Source: HGM13006 sp900757695
GTDB taxonomy: Bacteria; Bacillota; Clostridia; Oscillospirales; Oscillospiraceae
Length of the DNA stretch: 64,000 bases
Reading direction: 5' to 3'
Assembly: GCA_959607825.1 (NCBI GenBank)
Contig: CAUHNW010000012.1
Coordinates: 1-64,000, forward strand
The notes beneath the pieces were generated by a model that did no database searches, was not told where the DNA came from, and was given only the letters and a program-made list of their open reading frames with translations. This document shows positions 40,948-49,593 of the stretch, in pieces (position 1 is the first letter of the stretch; each line of letters opens with the position of its first letter). A program made the translations under genes and the position numbers.

Positions 40948-42879
40948 ATGCAAGCATTCTCACAGGCCCTTCTGAACTACTTTTCTCAGGTACGGCCTAC
41001 CGCCGCAATCTTCCCCGTGGTTCTCATTGGGCTGATCGTTGCATTTTTCATCAAGTATAAACGGGAGATGTCTCCCCGTATGGGCACACTGGAGTGGATC
41101 CAGAACTTTGATAAGCCAAAATTTTCGCTGGATGGCAAAAGCCACCCCATGGAGCGAAAGGATCTGCTCCCCCTTCTGATCATTCTGGCGGTCTACGCCA
41201 TTGTGGCCTTTACCAATCTGGGCAGCACCAAAGATCCCCAGAGCTTTTATACGTTTGAGGGCGACAATGACAGCGTTGTGATTGACCTGGGCGAGCAAAA
41301 GGAGATCTCCTCCATCATGTACTATTCCGGGCTCTACCCCGGAGATTATGATCTCTATTACAGCTCCAACGGAAGCAACTGGGTACGCCTTCGGGACGCC
41401 AATGCCCAGCCTGACGCAAATGGCGATGTCAACGATGCCGCCATGCATCAGAGCTATGCGGATCTGTTCAAATGGCAGTATGCCAGCATTGGCGATACCT
41501 GCATCTCTACCCGCTTTATCCGCATTGTGGCCCGTACCCTTCCCATGGAGCTGGGAGAGCTGGCCCTCTACGACGAGCATGGCCGTCTGGTAAACGTCTC
41601 CGGTGTAGACAGCGTTCTGCTGGACGAGCAGAACACCATACCGGATTCCCCCAGCTGGTTCAACAGCATGTACTTTGATGAGATCTATCATGGCCGTACC
41701 GCTTACGAGAACATCAAGAACATCTATCCCTATGAGATCACCCATCCCCCGCTGGGCAAGATCATAATCTCTCTGGGCATCCGCATCTTTGGCATGACCC
41801 CCTTCGGCTATCGGTTTATGGGCGCCTTCTTCGGCGTTCTGATGCTGCTGCCCCTCTATATTCTTCTGAAAAATATGTTCGGCAAAACCAAGGTAGCCAT
41901 GTGCGGCACCCTGCTGTTTGCCTTTGAGTTTATGCATTTCACCCAGACCCGGATCGCCACCATCGACACCTACGGCGTATTCTTTACGCTGCTCAGCTTC
42001 CTGTTTATGTGGCGCTGGATGACTGCACCCTACACGGCGAAGCTGCGGACTACATGGCTGGATCTGTTCCTGTGCGGCCTGTCCTTCGGCCTTGGCTGTG
42101 CCTGCAAATGGACCGTGCTCTATGCCGGTGTCGGACTTGCAGCTCTATGGCTGCTGCGGGCCATCATGAAGTACCGTGCCGTGGGCCTTGGGCACTATGG
42201 CCGGGAGCTGCTGGGCACCATTGGACTGTCTGTCCTGTTCTTTATTGTGATCCCGGTCATCATCTACTGCCTGAGCTATATTCCCTACGGTCTGGCACTG
42301 GGCTATAAGATGCCCGGCATGCTCACCGACGGCAATTACTATAAGCTCATCTGGGACAATCAGGTCTACATGCTGACGTATCATAACGGCGTCAATCAGA
42401 CCCATCCCTATTCCTCCCGCTGGTATCAGTGGCTCTTTGATGTGCGTCCCATTCTCTATTACCTCCAGTATAACGGCGAGACAAAATCCGCCTTTGGCGC
42501 ATTCAACTCTCCCCTGATCTCCTGGGCAGGACTTGCCGCTCTGATCTCCATCGTCTTTGCCTTCTGGAAGCGCCGGAAGCCCCAGGCCGTCCTCATCTGG
42601 GCCGGTTATCTCTGCCAGTTCCTTCCGTGGGTCATCATCACCCGCACCACTTTTGCTTATCACTATTTTGGCTGCATTCTCTTCCTGACCATCGCCATTT
42701 CCTTCGTATTTGACGAGCTCATTGAGCGGCGGTCCAAAAACGATAAGCTGGTTTACGCCTTCACCGGCCTCAACACTGCGCTGTTTGTTCTATTCTACCC
42801 GGTGCTCAGCGGCGTTGAAGCCTCTGTGCAGTTCTGCCTGAACGTGCTCAAGTGGTTCCCCAGCTGGCCTTGGGGTTAA
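40948..42879 (+). CDS. GT39/PMT-family membrane mannosyltransferase with inserted discoidin-like domain
   Basis: A 643-residue membrane protein related to protein O-mannosyltransferases, which use a polyprenyl-phosphate sugar on the outer face of the membrane. After two helices (about 20-35 and 72-90) comes an extracytoplasmic insert (about 95-215) that reads like an F5/8C discoidin domain: SVVIDLGEQKEISSIMYYSG, SSNGSNWVRL and TRFIRIVARTLPMELGELAL. The GT39 core follows with FDEIYHGR (acidic Asp-Glu pair), ITHPPLGK and many helices, ending in the PMT C-terminal region TTFAYHYFGCILFL. ATG 40948 has GGAGG 9 nt upstream. Acceptor unknown. Confidence 0.88.
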   Translation: MQAFSQALLNYFSQVRPTAAIFPVVLIGLIVAFFIKYKREMSPRMGTLEWIQNFDKPKFSLDGKSHPMERKDLLPLLIILAVYAIVAFTNLGSTKDPQSFYTFEGDNDSVVIDLGEQKEISSIMYYSGLYPGDYDLYYSSNGSNWVRLRDANAQPDANGDVNDAAMHQSYADLFKWQYASIGDTCISTRFIRIVARTLPMELGELALYDEHGRLVNVSGVDSVLLDEQNTIPDSPSWFNSMYFDEIYHGRTAYENIKNIYPYEITHPPLGKIIISLGIRIFGMTPFGYRFMGAFFGVLMLLPLYILLKNMFGKTKVAMCGTLLFAFEFMHFTQTRIATIDTYGVFFTLLSFLFMWRWMTAPYTAKLRTTWLDLFLCGLSFGLGCACKWTVLYAGVGLAALWLLRAIMKYRAVGLGHYGRELLGTIGLSVLFFIVIPVIIYCLSYIPYGLALGYKMPGMLTDGNYYKLIWDNQVYMLTYHNGVNQTHPYSSRWYQWLFDVRPILYYLQYNGETKSAFGAFNSPLISWAGLAALISIVFAFWKRRKPQAVLIWAGYLCQFLPWVIITRTTFAYHYFGCILFLTIAISFVFDELIERRSKNDKLVYAFTGLNTALFVLFYPVLSGVEASVQFCLNVLKWFPSWPWG

Positions 42880-42891
42880 ACGGTTATCGCC

Positions 42892-42923
42892 GGCCTCCCT
42901 GTGACACCCGTCACAGGGAGGCC
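42892..42923. other. Perfect inverted repeat between the GT39 and hydrolase genes
   Basis: GGCCTCCCTGTGAC/GTCACAGGGAGGCC around ACCC. There is no T-run on either side, so it is not a standard intrinsic terminator; it may stabilise or process the mRNA. Confidence 0.6.
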
Positions 42924-42950
42924 ATGTGTTAGGAAAGGATCTTCCCGTTG

Positions 42951-43958
42951 ATGCGTACTGTACTGATCGTCCTGCTTACACTGCTTCTGCTGGCAGGGCT
43001 TGCTCTGGTTTTTGCCGGCTTTCATATGGCCCGGCAGCAGTTTCGCCGCCGTTTTCAGGGCGGCGGCGACTACTTCCCATATTTTTCTCAGCTGCATCCG
43101 GGCTGGTGCCGGGAGCCGATCTCCTTTTCCGGCAGTCAGGGTGACACTCTGCGCGGCTTTCTCTTCTCTTACCCGGAGCATCCCCCAAAAGCCCTTTTGG
43201 TGGTCTATCACGGCTACGGCATGAGCCTCGATGATTACCTGCCGGAATGTGAATATTTCTGCCGCCGGGGCTATCTGGTGCTGGCCTTCGACGGCAGCGG
43301 CACCGGCCATTCCGACGGCATATTAAGGGGTCTGCCCCAGCACATTCTGGATCTCCAGGCCTGCCTCCGGCATATCTGTGCAGACCCGCAGTTGGGCCAT
43401 CTTCCGCTGCTGCTCTACGGCCATTCCTGGGGCGGCTACGGCGTAGACTGCATTGGCGCCACGGAGTCATTTCCGGTCCGTGGCATCGTCTCCGCCTCCG
43501 CATTTTATAACAGCCTCTCCGCTCTGGCGCCATACACTCACCGGCACTATGGCCCGCTGGCTCCCCTTCCGCTGTTGGGGGTACGCCTGTACCAGCGGCT
43601 GCATTTTGGCCGTCTGTGCGGTCTCACAGCGGCTGACGGTCTGTCCCGGCAGAGCTGCCCGGTGTTCATTGTGCAAAGCGATGACGATTCGATCCTCCCC
43701 TTCTCCCAAAATTACAGGAGGCTCTACCGCCGGTTCCGTCAGGACTCCCGTTTTACATTTCTTCCCCTTACAGGCCGAAATCACAATATCACGACCCCAC
43801 CGGAAGCAGACCGGGAAAAGCGCCGCCTCTTAAAGCTGCTGCATCAGCCCGTGCCTCCGCAGGAAGCACGGGATCAGATTCAGCTGCTCAAAACTCAGGT
43901 GGACTATGATCTGCTCAGGCGCTTCGGAGATTTTCTGGATTCCTGCCTGAAGCCGTAA
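42951..43958 (+). CDS. Alpha/beta hydrolase with N-terminal membrane anchor
   Basis: A 335-residue serine hydrolase with an N-terminal helix (about 3-25), oxyanion segment VVYHGYGMS near 84, nucleophile Ser159 in GHSWGGY, acid in QSDDDSILP and His in TGRNHNI. This resembles the acyl-hydrolase/peptidase families of Firmicutes; substrate unknown. It follows the GT39 gene by about 70 bp including a hairpin, and may be its operon partner. ATG 42951 is preceded by a TTG that could also start. Confidence 0.85.
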   Translation: MRTVLIVLLTLLLLAGLALVFAGFHMARQQFRRRFQGGGDYFPYFSQLHPGWCREPISFSGSQGDTLRGFLFSYPEHPPKALLVVYHGYGMSLDDYLPECEYFCRRGYLVLAFDGSGTGHSDGILRGLPQHILDLQACLRHICADPQLGHLPLLLYGHSWGGYGVDCIGATESFPVRGIVSASAFYNSLSALAPYTHRHYGPLAPLPLLGVRLYQRLHFGRLCGLTAADGLSRQSCPVFIVQSDDDSILPFSQNYRRLYRRFRQDSRFTFLPLTGRNHNITTPPEADREKRRLLKLLHQPVPPQEARDQIQLLKTQVDYDLLRRFGDFLDSCLKP

Positions 43959-43959
43959 A

Positions 43960-43991
43960 AATGCCTGCACCGTCACTCCGGTGCAGGCATT
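43960..43991. terminator. Terminator between the convergent hydrolase and cupin genes
   Basis: AATGCCTGCACCG/CGGTGCAGGCATT with a 6-nt loop. The T-run is good on the minus strand (after cupin) and poor on the plus strand. Confidence 0.8.
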
Positions 43992-44007
43992 CGTGCATCA
44001 ATGCTTC

Positions 44008-44328
44008 TTAGAAAATAACCACCAGCATCATCTTGAACTGCTCCTGTCCGAAGACCGCATGGGGATGCTGGGCCGGCATCACAATGGATTCGCCCTCCCG
44101 GAGCACATATTCCTCCCCGTCAATGGTGATTTTCCCCACGCCGTCCAGGCAGGTAACAAAGGCATCGCCGGGAGACTGATGGGTGCTGATCTCCTCGCCC
44201 TTGTCAAAGGAAAACAGCGTCACACTGACCGCTGCATTCTGCGCCAGTGTCCGGCTGACCACCTGCCCGGGCTGATAGGCCACCTGATCCTTCAGCGAAA
44301 GTACCGCCGCTTTATCAATGTTCTTCAT
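44008..44328 (-). CDS. Cupin-domain protein
   Basis: A 106-residue single-domain cupin. Motif 1 is partly kept (GEEISTHQSPGDAFVTCLDG) and motif 2 reads LREGESIVMPAQHPHAV, with His residues that could hold a metal. It begins 30 bp after the ferredoxin gene and should be in its operon under the Crp/Fnr regulator. No good ribosome site is close to the ATG, which suggests coupling to the gene before. Function unknown; such small cupins often act as sensors or protect labile products. Confidence 0.88.
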   Translation of the reverse strand: MKNIDKAAVLSLKDQVAYQPGQVVSRTLAQNAAVSVTLFSFDKGEEISTHQSPGDAFVTCLDGVGKITIDGEEYVLREGESIVMPAQHPHAVFGQEQFKMMLVVIF

Positions 44329-44358
44329 TCCGCTTATTTGAAATAACCTCCATAACCT

Positions 44359-45042
44359 TCAATTTATAATGTGCCCATCCAGTGAGATCGTAACCACCCG
44401 GAAGGGAATTTCCTTGCCGCACTGCTGAAGTGCACGCTTGGCCGCCATCTCCAGTCCACCGCAGCAGGGAACCTCCATGCGCACCAGCGTAACGCTTTTA
44501 ATGTCATTGCAGCCCAAAATTGCCCCCAGCTTTTCGCTGTAGTCGATCTGATCCAGCTTGGGACATCCAATCACGGTGATCCGCCCCTGCATAAATTCCT
44601 TGTGCATCCCTGCATAGGCATAGGCCGTACAGTCCGCAGCGATCAGCAGATCCGCACCGTTAAAATAGGGGGCATTCACCGGGATCAGCTTGATCTGACA
44701 GGGCCACTGGCGCAGCTGGGACACCGGCGCTTCGTCCGTGGTGGGCTGCTGCTTTTCCGGCACAAACTGCCGCAGCCGCTGCCCGGGGCATCCGCCGGCC
44801 TTTTTCGCCTGCTGGTTGGCCTTCACCGCCTGTTCATCATAGGCGGCAGCCTCCCGCTCCACAAAGGTAATGGCTCCGGTGGGACATGCCGGAAGGCAGT
44901 CGCCCAAGCCATCACAGTAATCGTCCCGCATCAGCTTGGCCTTACCGTTTACCATGCCGATGGCGCCCTCATGGCAGGCCGCAGCACAGGCGCCGCAGCC
45001 ATTGCACTTTTCTGTATCAATATGAATGATCCTACGAATCAT
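44359..45042 (-). CDS. 4Fe-4S dicluster ferredoxin-like protein
   Basis: A 227-residue protein with two ferredoxin-type motifs: CNGCGACAAAC (about 13-23) and CDGLGDCLPAC (about 43-53), each followed by Pro or Glu as usual. The C-terminal half adds further cysteines (DCTAYAYAG, IGCPKL, PCCGGL) that could bind another cluster. It probably moves electrons or senses redox state. ATG 45042 follows AAGGAG at 8 nt. Its promoter is weak at -35 and has a palindrome centred at -41.5, the position of an Fnr-type activator. Confidence 0.88.
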   Translation of the reverse strand: MIRRIIHIDTEKCNGCGACAAACHEGAIGMVNGKAKLMRDDYCDGLGDCLPACPTGAITFVEREAAAYDEQAVKANQQAKKAGGCPGQRLRQFVPEKQQPTTDEAPVSQLRQWPCQIKLIPVNAPYFNGADLLIAADCTAYAYAGMHKEFMQGRITVIGCPKLDQIDYSEKLGAILGCNDIKSVTLVRMEVPCCGGLEMAAKRALQQCGKEIPFRVVTISLDGHIIN

Positions 45043-45065
45043 AGTAGTTGCTCCTTTCAAGCAGC

Positions 45066-45094
45066 TTGACTTTATATTTGGAGTATACTATGAT
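45066..45094 (+). promoter_or_regulatory. Promoter of the Crp/Fnr regulator gene
   Basis: TTGACT, 17-bp spacer, TATGAT; start near 45101. It overlaps the divergent ferredoxin promoter. Confidence 0.65.
45075..45087 (-). promoter_or_regulatory. Activator-dependent promoter of ferredoxin-cupin
   Basis: TATACT (45082-45087) on the minus strand with an A at the expected start 45075. No good -35 hexamer is found at 16-18 bp. Confidence 0.55.
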
Positions 45095-45108
45095 ACCGCT
45101 GTAAAGTC

Positions 45109-45124
45109 TGTTGTTTTAACAACA
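45109..45124. promoter_or_regulatory. Crp/Fnr-type operator palindrome
   Basis: TGTTGTTTTAACAACA: arms TGTTGTT and AACAACA. Its centre lies at -41.5 of the predicted ferredoxin start and about +16 of the regulator gene, fitting activation of one and repression of the other. Confidence 0.65.
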
Positions 45125-45138
45125 TTGAGGTGATTTTT

Positions 45139-45792
45139 GTGGATATGGATTTGTCTCGTACCGAATTGTTTCAGAGCATCGCTCCAGAGGATTTGAAGTC
45201 GCTGCTCCACTGTCTGGATGTCCGCCAGCATACCTATCAAAAGGGCGAGATCCTGTTTCTAGAGGGCGCCCCCACCCAGCAGCTGGGACTTGTGCTGTCC
45301 GGAAAAGTTATTGTTGAGATGGGGGATCCATGGGGTGGCCGCAGCATTTTGAGCACCATCGGGCCCGGAGACACCTTTGCAGAGGCCTATGCCTGTATTC
45401 CCGGAGAACCGCTGCTGGTCACGGTATCTGCCGCCATGGATTCCACGGTGCTGCTGATCAATGCCGGGCGGATCCTCACCACCTGCCCCAACGGCTGTGC
45501 CTTCCACGGCGTTTTGATCCAGAATCTGCTGACCCTCTGTGCCCGAAAAAATCTACAGCTGTCCCGCCGCATGCAGCACACCGCCCCCAAAACCATCCGT
45601 GGCCGCCTGACCTCCTACTTCTCCCAGTGCCTCAAGCAGTCCGGCAGCCGCAGCTTCGATCTCCCCTACGACCGGCAGCAGCTGGCCGATTATTTGAACG
45701 TAGAGCGCAGCGCCCTGTCCGGGGAGCTGTCCAAAATGCAGCAGGACGGCCTGATCCGCTATCACCGGAATCATTTCGAGGTGCTGGACTAG
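45139..45792 (+). CDS. Crp/Fnr family transcriptional regulator
   Basis: A 217-residue regulator with an N-terminal cNMP-binding-like domain (about 8-120) and a C-terminal winged helix (about 150-210; recognition region LADYLNVERSALSGELSKM). Cysteines are scattered (for example ITTCPNGCAFHG region) and do not form the N-terminal cluster of E. coli FNR, so the signal is not evident; HcpR-like redox or NO sensing is possible. GTG 45139 is chosen because GAGG lies 8 nt upstream. Divergent from the ferredoxin-cupin genes it probably controls. Confidence 0.9.
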   Translation: MDMDLSRTELFQSIAPEDLKSLLHCLDVRQHTYQKGEILFLEGAPTQQLGLVLSGKVIVEMGDPWGGRSILSTIGPGDTFAEAYACIPGEPLLVTVSAAMDSTVLLINAGRILTTCPNGCAFHGVLIQNLLTLCARKNLQLSRRMQHTAPKTIRGRLTSYFSQCLKQSGSRSFDLPYDRQQLADYLNVERSALSGELSKMQQDGLIRYHRNHFEVLD

Positions 45793-45892
45793 TCGGATCC
45801 GCTCGCAGTTAGTTACGCTTAACTTTTCTTCTTTACTTCTGGCCAGAGTATGCTATACTGAATGTATCAATCCAATTGTACAGGAGCAGCAT

Positions 45893-46669
45893 ATGAATCT
45901 TACCATCCTATGGGGCAGCCTGATCCCCCTGCTGGGGACATCTCTGGGAGCCGCCTGCGTATTTCTAATGAAAAAGGAGATCGGCCCTCGGGTGCAGAAG
46001 GCACTGTTGGGCTTTGCCTCCGGGGTTATGGTGGCCGCCTCTGTGTGGAGCCTCCTGCTGCCCGCCATCGACCAGTGCGGTGCCATGGGGCGGCTTTCCT
46101 TCCTGCCTGCCGCCGTTGGGCTCATGCTGGGCATGGGCTTTCTTCTGCTGCTGGATCAGGTGATCCCCCACCAGCATCTGGACAGCGACTGCCCGGAAGG
46201 CGCTCCCTGCCATGCGAAAAAATCTACCATGCTGATGCTGGCCGTCACCATTCACAACATCCCTGAGGGCATGGCCGTTGGTGTGGTGCTGGCCGGACTT
46301 GCAGGTTTCAGCCCCTCCTCCAAGGCCGCTGCCATGGCCCTGTCCATCGGCATCGCCATTCAGAACTTTCCCGAGGGGGCAGTCATCTCCATGCCCCTGA
46401 AGGAAGCTATGGGCAAGCGCAGGGCATTTATTGCCGGGGTGCTCTCCGGTATCGTGGAGCCCATTGGGGCGATCCTCACCGTACTATTGGCCGGGCTGCT
46501 GATTCCCTTTATGCCCTATCTTTTGTCCTTTGCGGCGGGAGCTATGCTCTATGTGGTGGTGGAGGAGCTGATCCCGGAATCCGCCCAGGGCGTCCATTCC
46601 AACGTCTCCACCATCGCCTTTGCCGTTGGCTTTGTGCTGATGATGATTCTGGATGTGGCACTGGGTTAA
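45893..46669 (+). CDS. ZIP family metal transporter
   Basis: Divalent-metal transporter (zinc, iron or manganese) of 258 residues with about eight helices. The two metal-site helices are clear: HNIPEGMAVG near 120-129 and NFPEGAVISM near 152-161. A cytoplasmic or periplasmic loop HQHLDSDCPEGAPCHAK adds His/Cys residues. It is of the GufA-like bacterial type. A TATACT -10 with extended TGC lies about 35 bp before the start; the -35 is weak. Confidence 0.93.
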   Translation: MNLTILWGSLIPLLGTSLGAACVFLMKKEIGPRVQKALLGFASGVMVAASVWSLLLPAIDQCGAMGRLSFLPAAVGLMLGMGFLLLLDQVIPHQHLDSDCPEGAPCHAKKSTMLMLAVTIHNIPEGMAVGVVLAGLAGFSPSSKAAAMALSIGIAIQNFPEGAVISMPLKEAMGKRRAFIAGVLSGIVEPIGAILTVLLAGLLIPFMPYLLSFAAGAMLYVVVEELIPESAQGVHSNVSTIAFAVGFVLMMILDVALG

Positions 46670-46672
46670 GCC

Positions 46673-46701
46673 TTGACACTGCCCTGGGACTGTGATACCT
46701 T
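46673..46701 (+). promoter_or_regulatory. Promoter of the DUF3089 gene
   Basis: TTGACA (46673-46678), 17-bp spacer, TACCTT; about 35 bp before ATG 46736 and just after the ZIP gene stop. Confidence 0.65.
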
Positions 46702-46735
46702 TTATGTAGATTTGGTGAAGAAAGGCGGCGGTTCC

Positions 46736-47701
46736 ATGGCAAAACGTCTATGCTCAGCGCTGGTGCTGGCAGCAATCAGCATCGGTATTCTTCTGTTCCC
46801 ATGGGCAGGCAACTATCAAAGCCCCCTGATGTGGGCCAGAATGGATCGTGATCCCTCCCAGCCGGTGGATGTATTTCTCATTGGCGCCACAGCCGATTTG
46901 GGAAACGACGGCACCTTTCTCACTACCACATATCTTCCGGAAGACCGAGAGTGGCAGGAAAAGCTTTTGAACCTGCAGGAGGGCGTCTATTCCAGTGTTG
47001 GCAGCATTTATGCGCCCTACTACCGGCAGGCCTGTCTCAGCGTCTACTATCTGGAGGACGCCGCCCGTGGGCCATGGTTCTATCAGGCCTATCACGATGT
47101 GCGGGCTGCATTTCTCTGGTACCTTCAGCACGAAAATCAGGGGCGTCCCTTTATTCTGGCAGGGTACTCTCAAGGGGCCGATATGGGGCTCCGGCTCATG
47201 GAGGAATTCTTTGATGACCCCGTACTGCAATCCCAGCTGGTAGCCGCCTATCTCATTGGCTGGCGTATTACTAAGGAGGATCTGGTTGCATTCCCGCAGC
47301 TGCACATGGCCCAAGAAGCCGCTGACACCGGCGTGATCGTCTCCTTTAACTCCGAAGCCCCCAGCGTTACCGGCTCCATCATCCTGCCGGAAGGCGGCTA
47401 CACCTATGGCATCAACCCGCTCAATTGGACGGTAGACGGCACCCCGGCGGACAAATCCGAAAACCCCGGCTCCGTGGATCTCCATATGGACGGCTCCGCC
47501 GACCATGAGATCATCGGCCTCACCGGCTGCTATCAAAGCCCCCAGCGGGGCACCATGATCGTACCGGATATCTCCCCCAAGGACTACCCACCGGGAGAAC
47601 CCCTGTTTGTGGAGGGCTGCTACCATAATTTTGAGCTGAACCTCTATTATCGAAACCTTCAGCAAAATGTAAAGGATCGGGTGCAGGCATATTTTCGTTA
47701 A
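46736..47701 (+). CDS. DUF3089 domain protein, alpha/beta-hydrolase-like, exported
   Basis: A 321-residue protein with a signal anchor (about 5-22), then a DUF3089 domain: DVFLIGATADLGNDG, SIYAPYYRQACL and the nucleophile-elbow-like AGYSQGADMGLRLMEEF near 140-156. This suggests a hydrolase on the outside of the membrane. The start at 46736 follows AAAGGCGG; an upstream in-frame start has no ribosome site. It has its own promoter and a strong terminator. Substrate unknown. Confidence 0.85.
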   Translation: MAKRLCSALVLAAISIGILLFPWAGNYQSPLMWARMDRDPSQPVDVFLIGATADLGNDGTFLTTTYLPEDREWQEKLLNLQEGVYSSVGSIYAPYYRQACLSVYYLEDAARGPWFYQAYHDVRAAFLWYLQHENQGRPFILAGYSQGADMGLRLMEEFFDDPVLQSQLVAAYLIGWRITKEDLVAFPQLHMAQEAADTGVIVSFNSEAPSVTGSIILPEGGYTYGINPLNWTVDGTPADKSENPGSVDLHMDGSADHEIIGLTGCYQSPQRGTMIVPDISPKDYPPGEPLFVEGCYHNFELNLYYRNLQQNVKDRVQAYFR

Positions 47702-47737
47702 AAAATCCGGCAGACTGCTGTCTGCCGGACTTTTTTT
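47701..47737. terminator. Bidirectional terminator between DUF3089 and the solute-binding protein genes
   Basis: TCCGGCAGAC/GTCTGCCGGA with a 4-nt loop, T-runs on both strands. Confidence 0.93.
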
Positions 47738-47742
47738 ATGTC

Positions 47743-49500
47743 TTAGTTCAGTCTCTCGTAATAGCGATCCAGAGATGCCTGCTTGATGTTCAGGCAGTCC
47801 TCCAGTCCCATGGAGATACAGGTATCCACAAACTGATCCAGTTCCTCAATGGGCGCATCACCGATGATGTACCGAAGGAAGTTCTCCTGTCCATAGGTGG
47901 TAATGTCACCTGCCTTGGAGTTGTACTCGTCAGCCTCATCGGTGGTCATGGTCAGCGTGGTGGGGCAGCCCCAGGTATTGTCCTTATCCTTCATCCAGAT
48001 CTCCGGTGCCTCCAGCTGCTGCTGGGTCATGCCCTGATCCTTGGCGGATACATCCGTGAGGCACACGGTATTCTGGAGCATATAGCGGAACTGCGCCAAT
48101 GTAGCCGTCATTCCCTCGGGATTGTTGACGATCAGATCCGTGTAGTGCTTCTCGCCCTTATCGTCGAGCTCATAGGTCACACCCTCTACACCCCAGTTTG
48201 CAAGGGTCGCACCCTCCTCGGTGTAGCGGTAATCCATCCACTGAACCGCAATTTCCGGCTCCTCGCAAGCGGTGGAAATGACCACGTTGGAGGTGGTGGA
48301 CAGCGTCTCATGGTTGGTCTGGCCAAGATGGGTCACGTCGCCCTCATTCTTCACTGCGTCCTGAATGGCTGCGATCTCAAAGTTCGGATCCTGTGCAGAC
48401 TGATTATACTGCTCCATATAGTCCTTCTCTGCCCACCACAGGGAGCTCTCGCCGCTGGTGACCATGCCGAAGTCCGCACCGCCCTGCATGCCAAAGTCCT
48501 CATTCATAAAGTCGTGATAGATCCAGCCCTTCTGATACCAGTCGGCCACCATCTTCACATACTCCTGAAAGCCCTCTGACAAAATACCGCTGTAGAGCGT
48601 TCCATCGATCTGGTACCACGGCAGCGTTGCTTCAAAGGAGTTGCCGAAGGATGCCAGTGTTCCAAAACCGGCCGTCAGATAGCCAAAGCCGGGTTCTCCG
48701 GACATGGGCAGCTGAACCGTTGCGCCATAGGTGTTATATGCCTGTTCAATGTACTGCTCATACTCATCATAGGTGTTGATCTCCGCAGGATCCATGCCGA
48801 ACTCTTTGGCCCAGTCCGCCCGGATCATGGGGCCCTTTATACAGGGCTGACCGTCATCGTAGGCCGCCGCAAAAAACACCACACGGCCCTCATCCGTCAG
48901 CGCATCCCGGCGGTTCTGGTCGTTCATGTTGATAATGGCGTTGTAGTTGGGTGCATATTCCTCGATATAAGGCGTCAGATCCAGAAATACTTCATCCTCT
49001 ACGCCCTTATCATAGCCGCCGGTGTAGCCGGTGGCTGCCTCACAGTAGAAGTCCGCATAATCCTGAGAGGCCATCTGAAGATTAAACTGCTCACCAAAGT
49101 TCATGGGATGGAACAGCTGAAATTCAATATGAACCCCGGATTTCTCCTCCAAGGTCTTGTAAAACAGATTGTCAGACATATCCTGACACCAGTCCTGTAC
49201 CTGCGGATTAAACCGCATAAAATAGGTAAAGGTGACGGGCTCCTCTGTCAGCGGCATGGGAATGTCAAAATTCTGTGCCGCAATCTGCGGGGCTGCGTCC
49301 TCAGCGCTGGCCTCTGCCGCAGATGCCGTCTCCTGCTGAGGCTCCGGTGTCTGTGCAGGTGCTGCCGCCGGCGTTTCCTGCGCAGATGCTGGCGCAGAGC
49401 CTGCATCCGCAGGAGCGCTGGACGAAGCTGCCTGGCCGCAGCCACTCAACAGCCCCAGCAGCATTCCCGCCGAGAGCAGTCCGGCAATGATCTTTTTCAT
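47743..49500 (-). CDS. Extracellular solute-binding lipoprotein (sugar type, orphan)
   Basis: A 585-residue lipoprotein: signal peptide with lipobox LLSGC (Cys21), an Ala/Pro/Gln/Ser-rich linker (about 22-75), then a large periplasmic-binding fold like the long LplA/YtcQ-type proteins of CUT1 sugar importers (for example IRADWAKEFGMDPAEINTYDE). ATG 49500 follows GGAGAG at 8 nt. There are no permease genes next to it; it has its own promoter and terminator. It may serve a permease elsewhere and the MsmX-like ATPase at 4820-5947. Confidence 0.92.
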   Translation of the reverse strand: MKKIIAGLLSAGMLLGLLSGCGQAASSSAPADAGSAPASAQETPAAAPAQTPEPQQETASAAEASAEDAAPQIAAQNFDIPMPLTEEPVTFTYFMRFNPQVQDWCQDMSDNLFYKTLEEKSGVHIEFQLFHPMNFGEQFNLQMASQDYADFYCEAATGYTGGYDKGVEDEVFLDLTPYIEEYAPNYNAIINMNDQNRRDALTDEGRVVFFAAAYDDGQPCIKGPMIRADWAKEFGMDPAEINTYDEYEQYIEQAYNTYGATVQLPMSGEPGFGYLTAGFGTLASFGNSFEATLPWYQIDGTLYSGILSEGFQEYVKMVADWYQKGWIYHDFMNEDFGMQGGADFGMVTSGESSLWWAEKDYMEQYNQSAQDPNFEIAAIQDAVKNEGDVTHLGQTNHETLSTTSNVVISTACEEPEIAVQWMDYRYTEEGATLANWGVEGVTYELDDKGEKHYTDLIVNNPEGMTATLAQFRYMLQNTVCLTDVSAKDQGMTQQQLEAPEIWMKDKDNTWGCPTTLTMTTDEADEYNSKAGDITTYGQENFLRYIIGDAPIEELDQFVDTCISMGLEDCLNIKQASLDRYYERLN

Positions 49501-49533
49501 GGTCATCACTCTCCTGTATATTTTTATGGTGTT

Positions 49534-49563
49534 ATTATATTTTGCCTTCAAATATACGGTCAA
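49534..49563 (-). promoter_or_regulatory. Promoter of the solute-binding protein gene
   Basis: TTGACC, 18-bp spacer, TATAAT on the minus strand. Confidence 0.8.
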
Positions 49564-49593
49564 GTAACAATAATCCCGCATTCCACAATCCTC

